A stretch of DNA of 54,203 bases from Candidatus Omnitrophota bacterium (GTDB taxonomy: Bacteria; Omnitrophota; Gorgyraeia; JACQQV01), in assembly GCA_016206785.1 (NCBI GenBank), contig JACQQV010000011.1, positions 1 to 54,203 of the forward strand. Reading direction: 5' to 3'. Position numbers and translations under genes: made by a program. The notes beneath the pieces were generated by a model. That model saw only the letters and a program-made list of their open reading frames with translations, had not been told where the DNA came from and did no database searches. Position 1 is the first letter of the stretch, and each line of letters opens with the position of its first letter. Shown here in pieces: positions 7,045 to 14,960 of the stretch.

Positions 7045-8926
7045 CGGTTTTTTTAGTAAGAGGAAGTCCTAAAATGGTCCGAACCTCTTCGGCCTCAAGA
7101 ACCTCTTTTTCCATGAGTTGCTGCGAAAGTTTCTTCAGATCATCCAGATGGGCAGTGAGTTCGGCTTTCGCCTTTTCATAGCATTCATCCACAATTTTCC
7201 GAACTTCCTGGTCAATGAGGACGGCGGTCGCTTCGCTATAATTTCGTTCTTCGATAATGTCACGACCCAGGAAAACTTGGGACTCCCGTCTTCCGAAAGT
7301 GAGGTAACCCAGTTTATCACTCATTCCAAATTCGCAGACCATCTTCCTCGCAATCGCCGTGGCCACCTCAAGGTCGTTCTGCGCCCCTGTCGTAGTTTCT
7401 CTATGGACCAGTTCCTCAGCCGCACGACCTCCCATCAAAACCGTTAATCTTCCCAGCAGTTCCGTTTTGGTTGTGATGTACCGATCTTCCAGGGGAAGTT
7501 GCATGGTATAGCCTAATGCAGCGGTCCCGCGCGGAATGATGGAGACTTTATGCAAAGGATCGGCACCCGGAACCAGAAGCGCAAGGAGGGTATGTCCTGA
7601 TTCGTGCGTCGCGACGACCATCTTTTCATAATCGCTAATTACACGGCTCTTCCGTTCAGGACCTGCCATGACCCGTTCAATGGATTCTTCCAATTCGCTC
7701 ATCGTCACTGTCTTTTTGTCCCGTCGGGCGCCCAGGAGGGCCGCTTCATTTGCCAGATTCGCTAAATCTGCTCCGGAAAATCCCGGCGTCTGGCGCGCAA
7801 TCGATTTCAAATTAACATCTTTATCGAGCTTAATGCGGCGGGTATGGACCTTCAAAATTTCTTCACGGCCTATAATGTCCGGTCGGTCGATGACAATCTG
7901 GCGGTCAAAACGCCCGGGGCGAAGAAGGGCTGAATCCAATACATCCGGCCGGTTCGTCGCCGCAATGAGAATGACCCCCTCCTCCGTATTGAAACCGTCC
8001 ATCTCTACCAAAAGGGCATTCAACGTCTGTTCCCGCTCATCATGGCCACCGCCGATCCCGGCAAAACGTTGTCGACCGACCGCATCGATTTCGTCGATAA
8101 AGATAATGCACCCCCGACCACTCGCCTTTGCTGATTTTTTCGCCTGTTCAAAAAGGTCTCGAACCCGAGAGGCCCCCACCCCTACGAACATTTCGACAAA
8201 ATCAGATCCGGAAATATTGAAGAAAGGAACATCCGCCTCTCCGGAAACAGCTTTCGCCAGAAGGGTCTTCCCTGTTCCGGGAGGTCCCATGAGAAGAACC
8301 CCTTTCGGAATCTTTCCCCCGAGTCGCTGAAACTTTTTAGGGTCCTTCAGAAATTCGATCACCTCCTGAAGTTCTTCTTTTGCCTCATCAACCCCTGCAA
8401 CGTCCTCAAAGGTTATCTTCACCTTTCCTTCCGAGCGCCTGGCGCGGCTTTTCCCAAAGGCAAGAATTCTCCCGCCCCCTTGGGCACCGCGGTAAAACAC
8501 AAACCAAAGAAAAGCAATGAAAATAATCATGGGAAGGAGAGAAGAGACAAGACTTGTCCAGATCTCTCGGGACGTCTGGACTTTGAAGTCCTTCACATGG
8601 TCCCGCATCAGCCGAATCATCTCCGCGTCATTCGGGGGGATATTGACGGAATAAGGAGTCCCGTCGCTCAACTGGCCTTGTAAGGTATTCTCCATCAGAG
8701 TAGCGGAAGAGATTTTATGGGTCTCTTCATTGCCCTGTAGCATCGTATAGAACTCACCGTAAGGGATCTCTCTCGTCATTCTCATGGGGAGGAGAATCCG
8801 CCAAAGATAGGCGATGCCGAAGAAAACAAGCATCCAAATGACGAAGGTTCTCAAGAACCGGTTGTCAGGTGGAGGATTGCTTTTTCGATCTCTCTTAATC
8901 TCTTTACCTTTCAGGTCTTGCGTCAT
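7016..8926 (-). CDS. ftsH: ATP-dependent zinc metalloprotease FtsH
   Basis: Inner-membrane AAA+ protease that degrades misfolded and regulatory proteins. The 636 residues contain two transmembrane helices (about 27-47 and 122-143) around a periplasmic loop, Walker A GPPGTGKT at 214-221, Walker [12 protein letters not shown] near 275, the second region of homology GRFDRQI near 338, and the zinc site HESGH at 441-445 with downstream [12 protein letters not shown] supplying the third ligand. It sits between tilS (34-base gap) and folP (overlap). Confidence 0.98.
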   Translation of the reverse strand: MTQDLKGKEIKRDRKSNPPPDNRFLRTFVIWMLVFFGIAYLWRILLPMRMTREIPYGEFYTMLQGNEETHKISSATLMENTLQGQLSDGTPYSVNIPPNDAEMIRLMRDHVKDFKVQTSREIWTSLVSSLLPMIIFIAFLWFVFYRGAQGGGRILAFGKSRARRSEGKVKITFEDVAGVDEAKEELQEVIEFLKDPKKFQRLGGKIPKGVLLMGPPGTGKTLLAKAVSGEADVPFFNISGSDFVEMFVGVGASRVRDLFEQAKKSAKASGRGCIIFIDEIDAVGRQRFAGIGGGHDEREQTLNALLVEMDGFNTEEGVILIAATNRPDVLDSALLRPGRFDRQIVIDRPDIIGREEILKVHTRRIKLDKDVNLKSIARQTPGFSGADLANLANEAALLGARRDKKTVTMSELEESIERVMAGPERKSRVISDYEKMVVATHESGHTLLALLVPGADPLHKVSIIPRGTAALGYTMQLPLEDRYITTKTELLGRLTVLMGGRAAEELVHRETTTGAQNDLEVATAIARKMVCEFGMSDKLGYLTFGRRESQVFLGRDIIEERNYSEATAVLIDQEVRKIVDECYEKAKAELTAHLDDLKKLSQQLMEKEVLEAEEVRTILGLPLTKKTDGTDQVPSS

Positions 8927-8959
8927 TTTTCTTCCCTATTTCCTAAGCATATAAGTATA

Positions 8960-10021
8960 CTAAATTTTTTTCCTTAACACAAGGGATTTGCTAAAGATAA
9001 GCTTTGTCGGAGTAGCCATAAGATCCAAGGCATCTGGGAGAGAGGTGCGGAAATGCTTTCGGTCAAGAAGTCCTGCGACCGATTTCCAATCCGAATAACC
9101 GACCTTGTCCATTCCGGCCCCCAACTCCCGAAGGGTCTTTCGGAAAAGCTCCTTCTGAATGGCAACTGGAAATTTCGAAAACGTCTTCCTTCTGAGAACC
9201 ACCTGGTCTTTCTTCGACGTTAAGAGGGCCTCCTCAAAGGCGCACCCTGCCTCTTTTCGGAGATACTCATAGTCTTCGGAAAGATTCCTTCCGAGGTGTA
9301 CCAAGATTTCCTTAATATGAGGGTTATACTCTTTGGCCAAGAGAGGAAGAAGTTCATGACGAATCCGGTTTCGACGATACGAACGGTCCAGATTGGAAGA
9401 ATCTTCACGCCAGGGAATTTTCTCTTTTTGGAGATAAGCCTGAATTTCTTCTCTCGAGACATCCTTCAAAGGACGGATGATGCGACAAGAACCCAGTTCC
9501 CGCTCGTAAGGAATCCCCCGCAACCCTGAAAGACCGCTTCCCCGAAGGAGCCTAAAAAGGATCGTCTCCGCATCATCATCAAAGGTATGGGCAAGGGCGA
9601 TTTTTTTTGCGGCCACCGACCGGCAGACTTTTTCGAAAAACTGATAACGGGCATCCCGGGCTTTCTCCTCCGAAATCTTACCGTTTCCCGGACGATCCCA
9701 TCTCCCCACAACGAGAGGGATGTTGAGTTTCTTGCAAAAAGCAGCGACGAACCGCTCATCTTCATCAGATTCTTGCCCTCGCATACAGTGGTTATAGTGT
9801 GCGGCCGTCAAAGTGAGATGCCATTTTTCCCTGTTCCTCTTTAGGCAATAAAGGAGAAAAACGGAATCGCACCCTCCTGAAATTCCTACCACGACGCGGT
9901 CTGCTACCACGAATAATCCTGTTCTTTCCCACAGCTCTGAAAGCCGTTCCGGTGGTTTTAAGAACTTTTTTCTGGTGGAACCGTGAATGAAACCGGATAG
10001 GTTGTAATAGTCCCTGTCCAT
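8960..10021 (-). CDS. tilS: tRNA(Ile)-lysidine synthase
   Basis: Converts C34 of the CAT-anticodon isoleucine tRNA to lysidine so that it reads AUA. The 353 residues begin with the N-type ATP pyrophosphatase domain: P-loop SGGCDS at 48-53, then AAHYNHCMRGQESDEDE. The lysidine-specific part follows, with ALAHTFDDDAETILFRLLRG and YRRNRIRHELLPLL. The ATG at 10021 overlaps the preceding gene by 64 bases, but no other ATG/GTG/TTG lies between it and the P-loop at a reasonable distance, so I kept it. It precedes ftsH, a common tilS-ftsH pair. A CAT-anticodon tRNA lies 640 bases upstream. Confidence 0.94.
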   Translation of the reverse strand: MDRDYYNLSGFIHGSTRKKFLKPPERLSELWERTGLFVVADRVVVGISGGCDSVFLLYCLKRNREKWHLTLTAAHYNHCMRGQESDEDERFVAAFCKKLNIPLVVGRWDRPGNGKISEEKARDARYQFFEKVCRSVAAKKIALAHTFDDDAETILFRLLRGSGLSGLRGIPYERELGSCRIIRPLKDVSREEIQAYLQKEKIPWREDSSNLDRSYRRNRIRHELLPLLAKEYNPHIKEILVHLGRNLSEDYEYLRKEAGCAFEEALLTSKKDQVVLRRKTFSKFPVAIQKELFRKTLRELGAGMDKVGYSDWKSVAGLLDRKHFRTSLPDALDLMATPTKLIFSKSLVLRKKI

Positions 10022-10614
10022 AAGTCTTTTAGTTCATCCTCTTCTACCGGAGCAAAGAAAACGTAACTTCCACGAATGAGGTAGGACCCCGGCTTGTCAA
10101 CATGTATCCCCTCCACTTTCGGGAACTGAATACTCTGCCCTGGGCCTAGTTTCATGAGATCCTTCTTTAGGGGGAGAGTGTAATTAGGCCTCTTTGAAGC
10201 AAAAACGACTTTTCCTCGTTTGTCTCGAATTTCATAAACAGGGGTGGCCAGACGTCCATCAATCCAAAACGCTTTTCTTGAGCCGTTCCTCAAAGTGAAT
10301 TTTGGAACAATGGCCTCCTTGGGTGCATACTCTTTCTTATCAATGGTGAATTGTGCGAGAGGAAACCTGGTCCTTTCGAGGGTATCTTGTAGGGCCTGTT
10401 GCTGGTCGCGGATGGTTTTTTGAAGATCGATGATCTTTCGATGCTGCATCTCCGCCTCGAGGGCTTCCTTAGCCTTCTTTTCCTTTTCTGCCGCCTCCTT
10501 GGCCTCTTTCATTTTCTCTTCCTGAAGTTCTTTCTTTGTCTTTTCCGAAAATACGGTTTGAGGCAAAAAAATAAGACCCGCTCCTAAAAGAAGTGCAATG
10601 ATCGTTTTTCTCAT
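9958..10614 (-). CDS. Secreted protein with coiled coil and beta-sandwich-like domain, unknown function
   Basis: A 218-residue protein with a clear signal peptide (MRKTIIALLLGAGLIFLPQT, cleavage after VFS). A strongly charged helical segment (about 24-85, rich in K, E and A, coiled-coil-like) is followed by a domain with alternating hydrophobic strands from about residue 90 on. I do not recognise the family. An AAGGAG ribosome binding site precedes the ATG. It lies 46 bases downstream of tRNA-Met and overlaps tilS by 64 bases, so it is part of the operon. A periplasmic role is inferred from the signal peptide only. Confidence 0.75.
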   Translation of the reverse strand: MRKTIIALLLGAGLIFLPQTVFSEKTKKELQEEKMKEAKEAAEKEKKAKEALEAEMQHRKIIDLQKTIRDQQQALQDTLERTRFPLAQFTIDKKEYAPKEAIVPKFTLRNGSRKAFWIDGRLATPVYEIRDKRGKVVFASKRPNYTLPLKKDLMKLGPGQSIQFPKVEGIHVDKPGSYLIRGSYVFFAPVEEDELKDLWTGTITTYPVSFTVPPEKSS

Positions 10615-10660
10615 GTCGTTTTCTCCTTATACCTTACACGTTTCACCTGACACGGGGTTA

Positions 10661-10736
10661 TGGTGGCGGCGAAGGGACTCGAACCCCTGACCCATGGATT
10701 ATGATTCCACTGCTCTACCGACTGAGCTACGCCGCC
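10661..10736 (-). tRNA. tRNA-Met (anticodon CAT), elongator type
   Basis: Acceptor GGCGGCG/CGCCGCC, anticodon loop ATCATAA (CAT), T arm AGGGGTTCGAGTCCCTT, encoded ACCA. A CAT anticodon could also mark the TilS substrate tRNA-Ile2. The G4-C69 and G5-C68 pairs are unlike the C4-G69/C5-G68 pairs that E. coli TilS recognises, and the acceptor resembles elongator tRNA-Met, so Met is preferred. It is not an initiator because the first pair is intact. It stands between mnmA and the secreted-protein/tilS genes, directly 3' of repeat copy C. Confidence 0.85.
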
Positions 10737-10860
10737 TCGCTCGCGAATACAGTTTAAGCGAATCGCTCGCTCTCCAATGGGGAAAACCTTAGGTTTTCCC
10801 CCTATGGCGGGGCTTGTCTCAAGAAAAACCTCTTCAAGCCCCTGTTACCCCCTTTCCTAA
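10737..10860 (-). repeat. tRNA-junction structured repeat, copy C
   Basis: Third copy, filling the interval between mnmA and tRNA-Met and abutting the tRNA 5' end. Stem 1 is GGGGAAAACC/GGTTTTCCCC. Stem 2 is GGGGCTTG/CAAGCCCC: a T-to-C change on one side is matched by A-to-G on the other relative to copies A and B. The constant CCCCCTATGGCGGGG and CTGTTACCCCCTTTCCTAA parts are kept. Confidence 0.85.
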
Positions 10861-10902
10861 ATAAAACTCAAAGTCTTTGGTCTTGGGTCTTTGGTCTATC
10901 TT

Positions 10903-11958
10903 TTACCGGATCCAACCGCCGGCGACGACGGTCTCCCCGTCGTAAAAGACGGCGGCCTGGCCGGGGGTCACGGCATACGCAGGGTCCTTAAATGTGATCC
11001 TGCAAGAAGTCCCTTCCCGACAAACAGACGCCCTCGCCTTTGGATGCTTGTAGCGGATTTTGACCCAAAGGTCCCTCGTCTTACCCTCTGGAAATTCCTC
11101 AGAAATCCAATTCACTTGATCCACCCACATCTCCCGACGCGCAAGGGCTTCTCGCGGGCCGACGATCAGACGATTACCAGAACGGTCGATGGCCGTCACA
11201 TAGATAGCCCTTCCGACAGAAATTCTTAATCCGCTTCTCTGTCCCACCGTAAAGGCGTGAAGACCTGGATGCTTTCCTAAAATCTTTCCGTTCTCATCCA
11301 CGATCTCTCCCTCCCGAGCGTCCATCCCCTCTTCCTTAAGATAGGTCCGATAATCCTTCCCTCCTAAAAAACAGGCATCCTGACTTTCCGCTTTCTCCGC
11401 CACGCGAAGTCCAAACCGGCGGGCCTGCGCGCGGACTTCTCCTTTAGTCATTTCGCCGACAGGAAAAAGGATGTGACTCAGTTTTTCCTGCATCAAGCCG
11501 AAAAGGACATACGATTGGTCTTTCTCAATATATTTCGCTTCCTTGAGGTGATAGCGTCGGGCGTCTGGATTGTAGGAGACTCTTGCGTAATGACCTGTTG
11601 CGATATACTCATACCCCATTCCTTGCGCCTTCTTGAGCAGGGCGCCGAATTTGACATGGTCATTGCAAGGAATACAGGGATTGGGGGTTCTCCCTTGAGC
11701 ATATTCTGAAACAAAATAGCGGACAACCTTTTCCCGAAAGAGTTCCTCTAGATTGATCAGATAAAAAGGAATTCCTAACTGATAGGCCACGGAACGGGCA
11801 TCCTCCGGCGAATAACAGCTCTTTTTGGGCTCTTCCCCGCAGAGTTCTGCCGGCCAGCTCTTGATCGCCATCCCGACCACCTCATGTCCCTGCTCGTGAA
11901 GAAGACAAGCGGCCACCGAGCTATCCACCCCACCACTCATTGCCACCACGACCTTCAT
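10903..11958 (-). CDS. mnmA: tRNA-specific 2-thiouridylase MnmA
   Basis: Thiolates U34 of tRNA-Lys, Glu and Gln. The 351-residue protein starts MKVVVAMSGGVDSSVAACLL, with the PP-loop in the first 15 residues. The catalytic cysteines lie in NPCIPCNDHVKFG and SQDACFLGG, and ATGHYARV and FTVGQRSGL complete the family pattern. The frame is open to 12105, but the added N-terminus has no family similarity and would run through the promoter, so the ATG at 11958 is chosen. It is the first gene of the long tRNA-modification/ftsH operon and is divergent from the ferredoxin gene. Confidence 0.96.
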   Translation of the reverse strand: MKVVVAMSGGVDSSVAACLLHEQGHEVVGMAIKSWPAELCGEEPKKSCYSPEDARSVAYQLGIPFYLINLEELFREKVVRYFVSEYAQGRTPNPCIPCNDHVKFGALLKKAQGMGYEYIATGHYARVSYNPDARRYHLKEAKYIEKDQSYVLFGLMQEKLSHILFPVGEMTKGEVRAQARRFGLRVAEKAESQDACFLGGKDYRTYLKEEGMDAREGEIVDENGKILGKHPGLHAFTVGQRSGLRISVGRAIYVTAIDRSGNRLIVGPREALARREMWVDQVNWISEEFPEGKTRDLWVKIRYKHPKARASVCREGTSCRITFKDPAYAVTPGQAAVFYDGETVVAGGWIR

Positions 11959-11998
11959 CTTACCCACATCTGTAACCCCTTTGAATAGACAGGAAATT

Positions 11999-12028
11999 AG
12001 TATAACATGAAAGGGGTCTCTCGTGCAA
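11999..12028 (-). promoter_or_regulatory. Promoter for mnmA
   Basis: TTGCAC (12023-12028) and TATACT (11999-12004) on the minus strand are 18 bases apart. The -10 lies inside an 8-bp inverted repeat, ACCCCTTT at 11975-11982 and AAAGGGGT at 12010-12017. The leader would be about 35 bases. Confidence 0.6.
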
Positions 12029-12048
12029 GAGCCTGCCACACAAGAAGT

Positions 12049-12077
12049 TTGACAAAAACAGGACCTTTTGTTAGAGT
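12049..12077 (+). promoter_or_regulatory. Promoter for the ferredoxin operon, predicted leaderless
   Basis: TTGACA (12049-12054), 17 bases, TAGAGT (12072-12077), then 7 bases to the ATG at 12085. The expected transcription start falls at the start codon and no ribosome binding site is present. Confidence 0.65.
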
Positions 12078-12084
12078 AACTTCC

Positions 12085-12468
12085 ATGCCGTCTGAGTACG
12101 ATCATTACAAAGATATTCCCCCCTTACCTGCTAAGATTACAGAGAAGAAGAGAAGGCCTAAACTCGTGGCGGTCGTTGATGAAGATAATTGCACGGGGTG
12201 TCTCGCGTGTGTCCCGTTTTGTCCGGTGGATTGTATCGCTACAGTCCCCAAGGAGAAATATGGGATTTCCCTCCCTCCGGTTCAAATCAAATTCAACGAA
12301 TGCATTGGATGCCAGATATGCGCCCGTGTGTGCACCAAATTAACCTGGGATGCGATTGAAATGTTACCGACGGAAGAATTTGAGAAAAAATATAGAATAG
12401 AATTAACGGAAACAAAGACCCCGCCTTACGGCATCCCTAAAGACCCTGCCTCATCCCAACTGGGATAA
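12085..12468 (+). CDS. Ferredoxin-type protein with two [4Fe-4S] motifs
   Basis: A 127-residue cytoplasmic electron carrier. The first cluster motif is C36-x2-C39-x2-C42-x3-C46-P (NCTGCLACVPFCPVDC) and the second is C73-x2-C76-x2-C79-x3-C83 followed by T, not P. An extra Cys sits at 50. A ~35-residue N-terminal extension rich in P and K and a ~40-residue C-terminal tail flank the ferredoxin core. I start it at MPSEYDHYKD because the promoter -10 ends 7 bases before it. Six bases separate it from the membrane protein gene downstream, so it probably serves a membrane-bound electron transfer step; the partner is unknown. Confidence 0.85.
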   Translation: MPSEYDHYKDIPPLPAKITEKKRRPKLVAVVDEDNCTGCLACVPFCPVDCIATVPKEKYGISLPPVQIKFNECIGCQICARVCTKLTWDAIEMLPTEEFEKKYRIELTETKTPPYGIPKDPASSQLG

Positions 12469-12474
12469 CCCTCC

Positions 12475-12954
12475 ATGTGGGTTTACATGATGACCTGTTA
12501 TATCATGACCCTTTTCACATTTATTTTTCTGATTACAGCATTTTTCCAAGGAATTTTTAAGTTTACGGTATTTGAGGCGAGTCACGTGTCATTCATGATC
12601 TTAACGGCTATTCTTTACCTTTTCACAGAGACGCTTGTGATTTTCTTTTTCGTGGGCACGGGGATGGGTATCAAAGAATCTGTCCTTGATCATAAACGGG
12701 ACCCTCAGTTTCACCGCCGTTCAATCGCAATTAAAAGAAAGGTCTTTCCACCGATTGTCTTAAATATACTCTTTATGATTATTTTATTTGTCCTCGTCGG
12801 AGCTGTAGATACGCATCGTTTCCCGATCTGGGCCTATCACATTATTTTTTTAGGATGTATCGTTCACTTTGTGAAAACGAAAATTACCCAAAATCAAAGT
12901 TTCGGCGATATTATGAAAATTGTCCTCGACATGTCCGAAGTAAAAAAAGAGTGA
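12475..12954 (+). CDS. Polytopic membrane protein next to ferredoxin, unknown function
   Basis: A 159-residue protein with about four transmembrane helices (roughly 5-25, 38-62, 92-112 and 117-133), joined by a basic cytoplasmic loop around GIKESVLDHKRDPQFHRRSI. That loop and the AVDTHRFPIWAYH segment contain the only evident His clusters. I do not recognise the family. It follows the ferredoxin by 6 bases, which suggests a ferredoxin-linked membrane component. An alternative start is the Met at residue 5 or 6. Confidence 0.75.
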   Translation: MWVYMMTCYIMTLFTFIFLITAFFQGIFKFTVFEASHVSFMILTAILYLFTETLVIFFFVGTGMGIKESVLDHKRDPQFHRRSIAIKRKVFPPIVLNILFMIILFVLVGAVDTHRFPIWAYHIIFLGCIVHFVKTKITQNQSFGDIMKIVLDMSEVKKE

Positions 12955-12973
12955 TCACGAAGTGTATTATATT

Positions 12974-13114
12974 GTGAAGTTCATTCAAGCGGCAGGACTA
13001 TCGATTATTCTGATCGGATTCTTACAAAAATTTCCGGCACTGATGAGCCCCAAGGTATTCCTGTTGGGGGTGGGCATCTTTATGTTGGGTTGGCTGATCA
13101 ACCGCTACTCATAG
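12974..13114 (+). CDS. 46-residue membrane microprotein, GTG start
   Basis: An open frame starting at GTG 12974 encodes two short hydrophobic helices (KFIQAAGLSIILIGFLQKF and PKVFLLGVGIFMLGWLINRY) and ends at TAG 13114. It lies 19 bases after the membrane protein and overlaps the tail of the convergent DUF420 gene by 6 bases. The ribosome binding site is weak and an in-frame GTG at 12962 is possible. It is supported by its two-helix pattern and operon position only. Confidence 0.5.
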   Translation: MKFIQAAGLSIILIGFLQKFPALMSPKVFLLGVGIFMLGWLINRYS

Positions 13115-13522
13115 CCCGTAGAGCATCCAATAGATCAAAACGCCCGTTACCGAAACATACACCCACACGGGAAATAACCAGCGTGTAATACGCGTATGGG
13201 ATGCAAAGTCTTTTCTCACTGCATGATAAACAGCCATAAGGCTAAAAGGAACGATCACCGCCGCTAAAGGGGTATGGGTGAGAAGAATGGTAAAATAAAT
13301 GATTCTTGATAGTCCCCTGCCTGGATAGCGCGTGAGGCCTCTTCCTGAGAGGTGATACGCAAGATAGAAGCAGAGAAAAAGGAAAGACGCGCCTAAGGCG
13401 GCGCTCATAAAATTTTTATGAGCGTTTTCCTTTTTTTCCCTGATCGCTTTCCAGCCGAGAATAAGGAAAATGGCTGACGTCGCATTCAGGCATGCGTTAA
13501 CGGTGGGTAAGATGTGCGGCAT
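13109..13522 (-). CDS. DUF420 (CtaM-like) membrane protein
   Basis: A 137-residue, four-helix membrane protein of the DUF420 family. Its pattern is FMSAALGASFLFLCFYLAYH, FTILLTHTPLAAVIVPFSLM and RWLFPVWVYVSVTGVLIYWM with conserved His residues. In Firmicutes, CtaM (DUF420) is needed to mature aa3 oxidase. Here it is the last gene of the cox operon and overlaps SCO by 26 bases, which fits an assembly role. Confidence 0.85.
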   Translation of the reverse strand: MPHILPTVNACLNATSAIFLILGWKAIREKKENAHKNFMSAALGASFLFLCFYLAYHLSGRGLTRYPGRGLSRIIYFTILLTHTPLAAVIVPFSLMAVYHAVRKDFASHTRITRWLFPVWVYVSVTGVLIYWMLYGL

Positions 13523-14084
13523 CTTTTAACAATCGATCGATCTCTTCCTGTTTTGTACCGTCATAGTAACCCCGGATAAACCCGTTGGAATCCACAAGAG
13601 GAAGAAAGGCAGTATGGAAGACGGGTTCCTGAATGTCGCCCAGTTTAAAACTCACCACGACAACCTCGGTGATGTCTTCCCTTGCGCCGGTTAAAAAGTA
13701 CCAATTCTTTTTATCCCCAAATTTCTTGGCATAGAGGGCCAAGGCCTTCGGGGAATCTTGATCAGGATTTACGGTAATCGAGACAAGAGTGATATCTTCC
13801 ACCTGCTCGAAGGTGCGGCTTAAGGCTGCCATATTTTTCGAAATGAGGGGGCAGATCCCGCTGCACGTTGTAAAAAAGAAACTCGCAATCCAAACCTTAC
13901 CATTTAACTGATCGGAATTAAATTCTCGACCCTCCGAATCCTTTAATATGAAATGTTGCACTTGCCCCAAGAGAGGTAATTTGGGGATCGAGGACTTTTT
14001 GACAAATGGAAATACAGAAAAGGCTACGCATAAAGAGAGAAAAAGGCAAGCGATGAAACCGATTAAAATGTTTTTTAATTTCAT
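13497..14084 (-). CDS. SCO1/SenC-family copper chaperone
   Basis: Delivers copper to the CuA site of cytochrome oxidase in the periplasm. The 195-residue protein has an N-terminal anchor (about 5-27) and a thioredoxin-like fold with the copper-binding Cys pair C74-x3-C78 in FTTCSGICPL and the third ligand H157 in EPVFHTAF. It overlaps ctaB by 4 bases. Confidence 0.94.
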   Translation of the reverse strand: MKLKNILIGFIACLFLSLCVAFSVFPFVKKSSIPKLPLLGQVQHFILKDSEGREFNSDQLNGKVWIASFFFTTCSGICPLISKNMAALSRTFEQVEDITLVSITVNPDQDSPKALALYAKKFGDKKNWYFLTGAREDITEVVVVSFKLGDIQEPVFHTAFLPLVDSNGFIRGYYDGTKQEEIDRLLKDAAHLTHR

Positions 14085-14959
14085 GGCAGATGAGATGCAA
14101 ACGTGCTATCCAAGACAATTAAAATGAGTAGTGCGGGGATATACATAACCGTTGCTTTAAGAAGTTTCCTTCCATCCGCATTCGATTGAGAGCGGACAAA
14201 ACTGTTTGCCACAAAGAGGAGTGCAATACCGGACAATAGGATCCCTATTAAATAAAAATAACCGGATAGGCCTCTCAGTGTGGGAATCATCGAGACAGGA
14301 ATGAGGGCCAGTGTGCACCACTTTATGTGTGATAAAGATGCCTCCCCGTTAGATGCAATGTTGAGCAGTATTTTAAAACCCGCCTTTTTATAATCCTCCC
14401 TGAACATCCAGGTAATGGCATAGAAATGGGGATGCTGCCAGATAAATAAGATGAGAAAGAGCGTCCCTGCGTCAAAGTTGAGGGTCCCTGTTGCGGCAGC
14501 CCAACCTGCCAGAGGCGGTATCGCACCGGGAAAGGCACCCACGGTCGTACTCAAAGCGCTTACTCTTTTCATCGGCGTATAGACCATAATGTATAAAAAG
14601 GCGGCCAAAAGACATAAGAAGGCGGCGAGGATATTGACTTGTGTGTAGAGTACGGTTATGCCGAGTAGGACAAGACAGATTCCAAAGGCTAACGCGTGCG
14701 AAGGCATGATCACGCCAGAAGGGATTGGGCGATTCTGCGTCCGCTCCATTTTAGAATCATACTCCCGCTCCAGATAATGGTTGAGAGCCGATGAGCCGCC
14801 ACACGTCAGTGCAATTCCCATAAGCAATTTTAGGTAAGGGGTGACGGCAACGAGGCCTTTGGCACCCAAATAATAGCCGATCGTTGTCGTGACCAAAACC
14901 AATGTAAGAATTCGTGGTTTCGAAAGTTCGAGATACGCTAACAAATATTTTTTCTTCAT
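14081..14959 (-). CDS. ctaB: Protoheme IX farnesyltransferase (heme O synthase)
   Basis: Adds the farnesyl group to heme B, making heme O for the oxidase. The 292-residue UbiA-family membrane protein carries the first Asp-rich motif in NHYLEREYDSKMERTQNRP and the second region around FREDYKKAGFKIL, with about nine helices. It follows ctaA by one base and overlaps SCO by 4. Confidence 0.96.
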   Translation of the reverse strand: MKKKYLLAYLELSKPRILTLVLVTTTIGYYLGAKGLVAVTPYLKLLMGIALTCGGSSALNHYLEREYDSKMERTQNRPIPSGVIMPSHALAFGICLVLLGITVLYTQVNILAAFLCLLAAFLYIMVYTPMKRVSALSTTVGAFPGAIPPLAGWAAATGTLNFDAGTLFLILFIWQHPHFYAITWMFREDYKKAGFKILLNIASNGEASLSHIKWCTLALIPVSMIPTLRGLSGYFYLIGILLSGIALLFVANSFVRSQSNADGRKLLKATVMYIPALLILIVLDSTFASHLP

Positions 14960-14960
14960 C

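Noticed and set aside
7668-8330. 220-codon open frame on the plus strand
   Set aside because: Antisense shadow of the conserved FtsH ATPase domain; rich in R, S and P as expected for a complementary frame.
10661-10736. Possible tRNA-Ile2 (CAT), the TilS substrate, near tilS
   Set aside because: Acceptor pairs 4-69 and 5-68 are G-C, unlike the C-G pairs E. coli TilS recognises; elongator tRNA-Met fits better. Not fully excluded.
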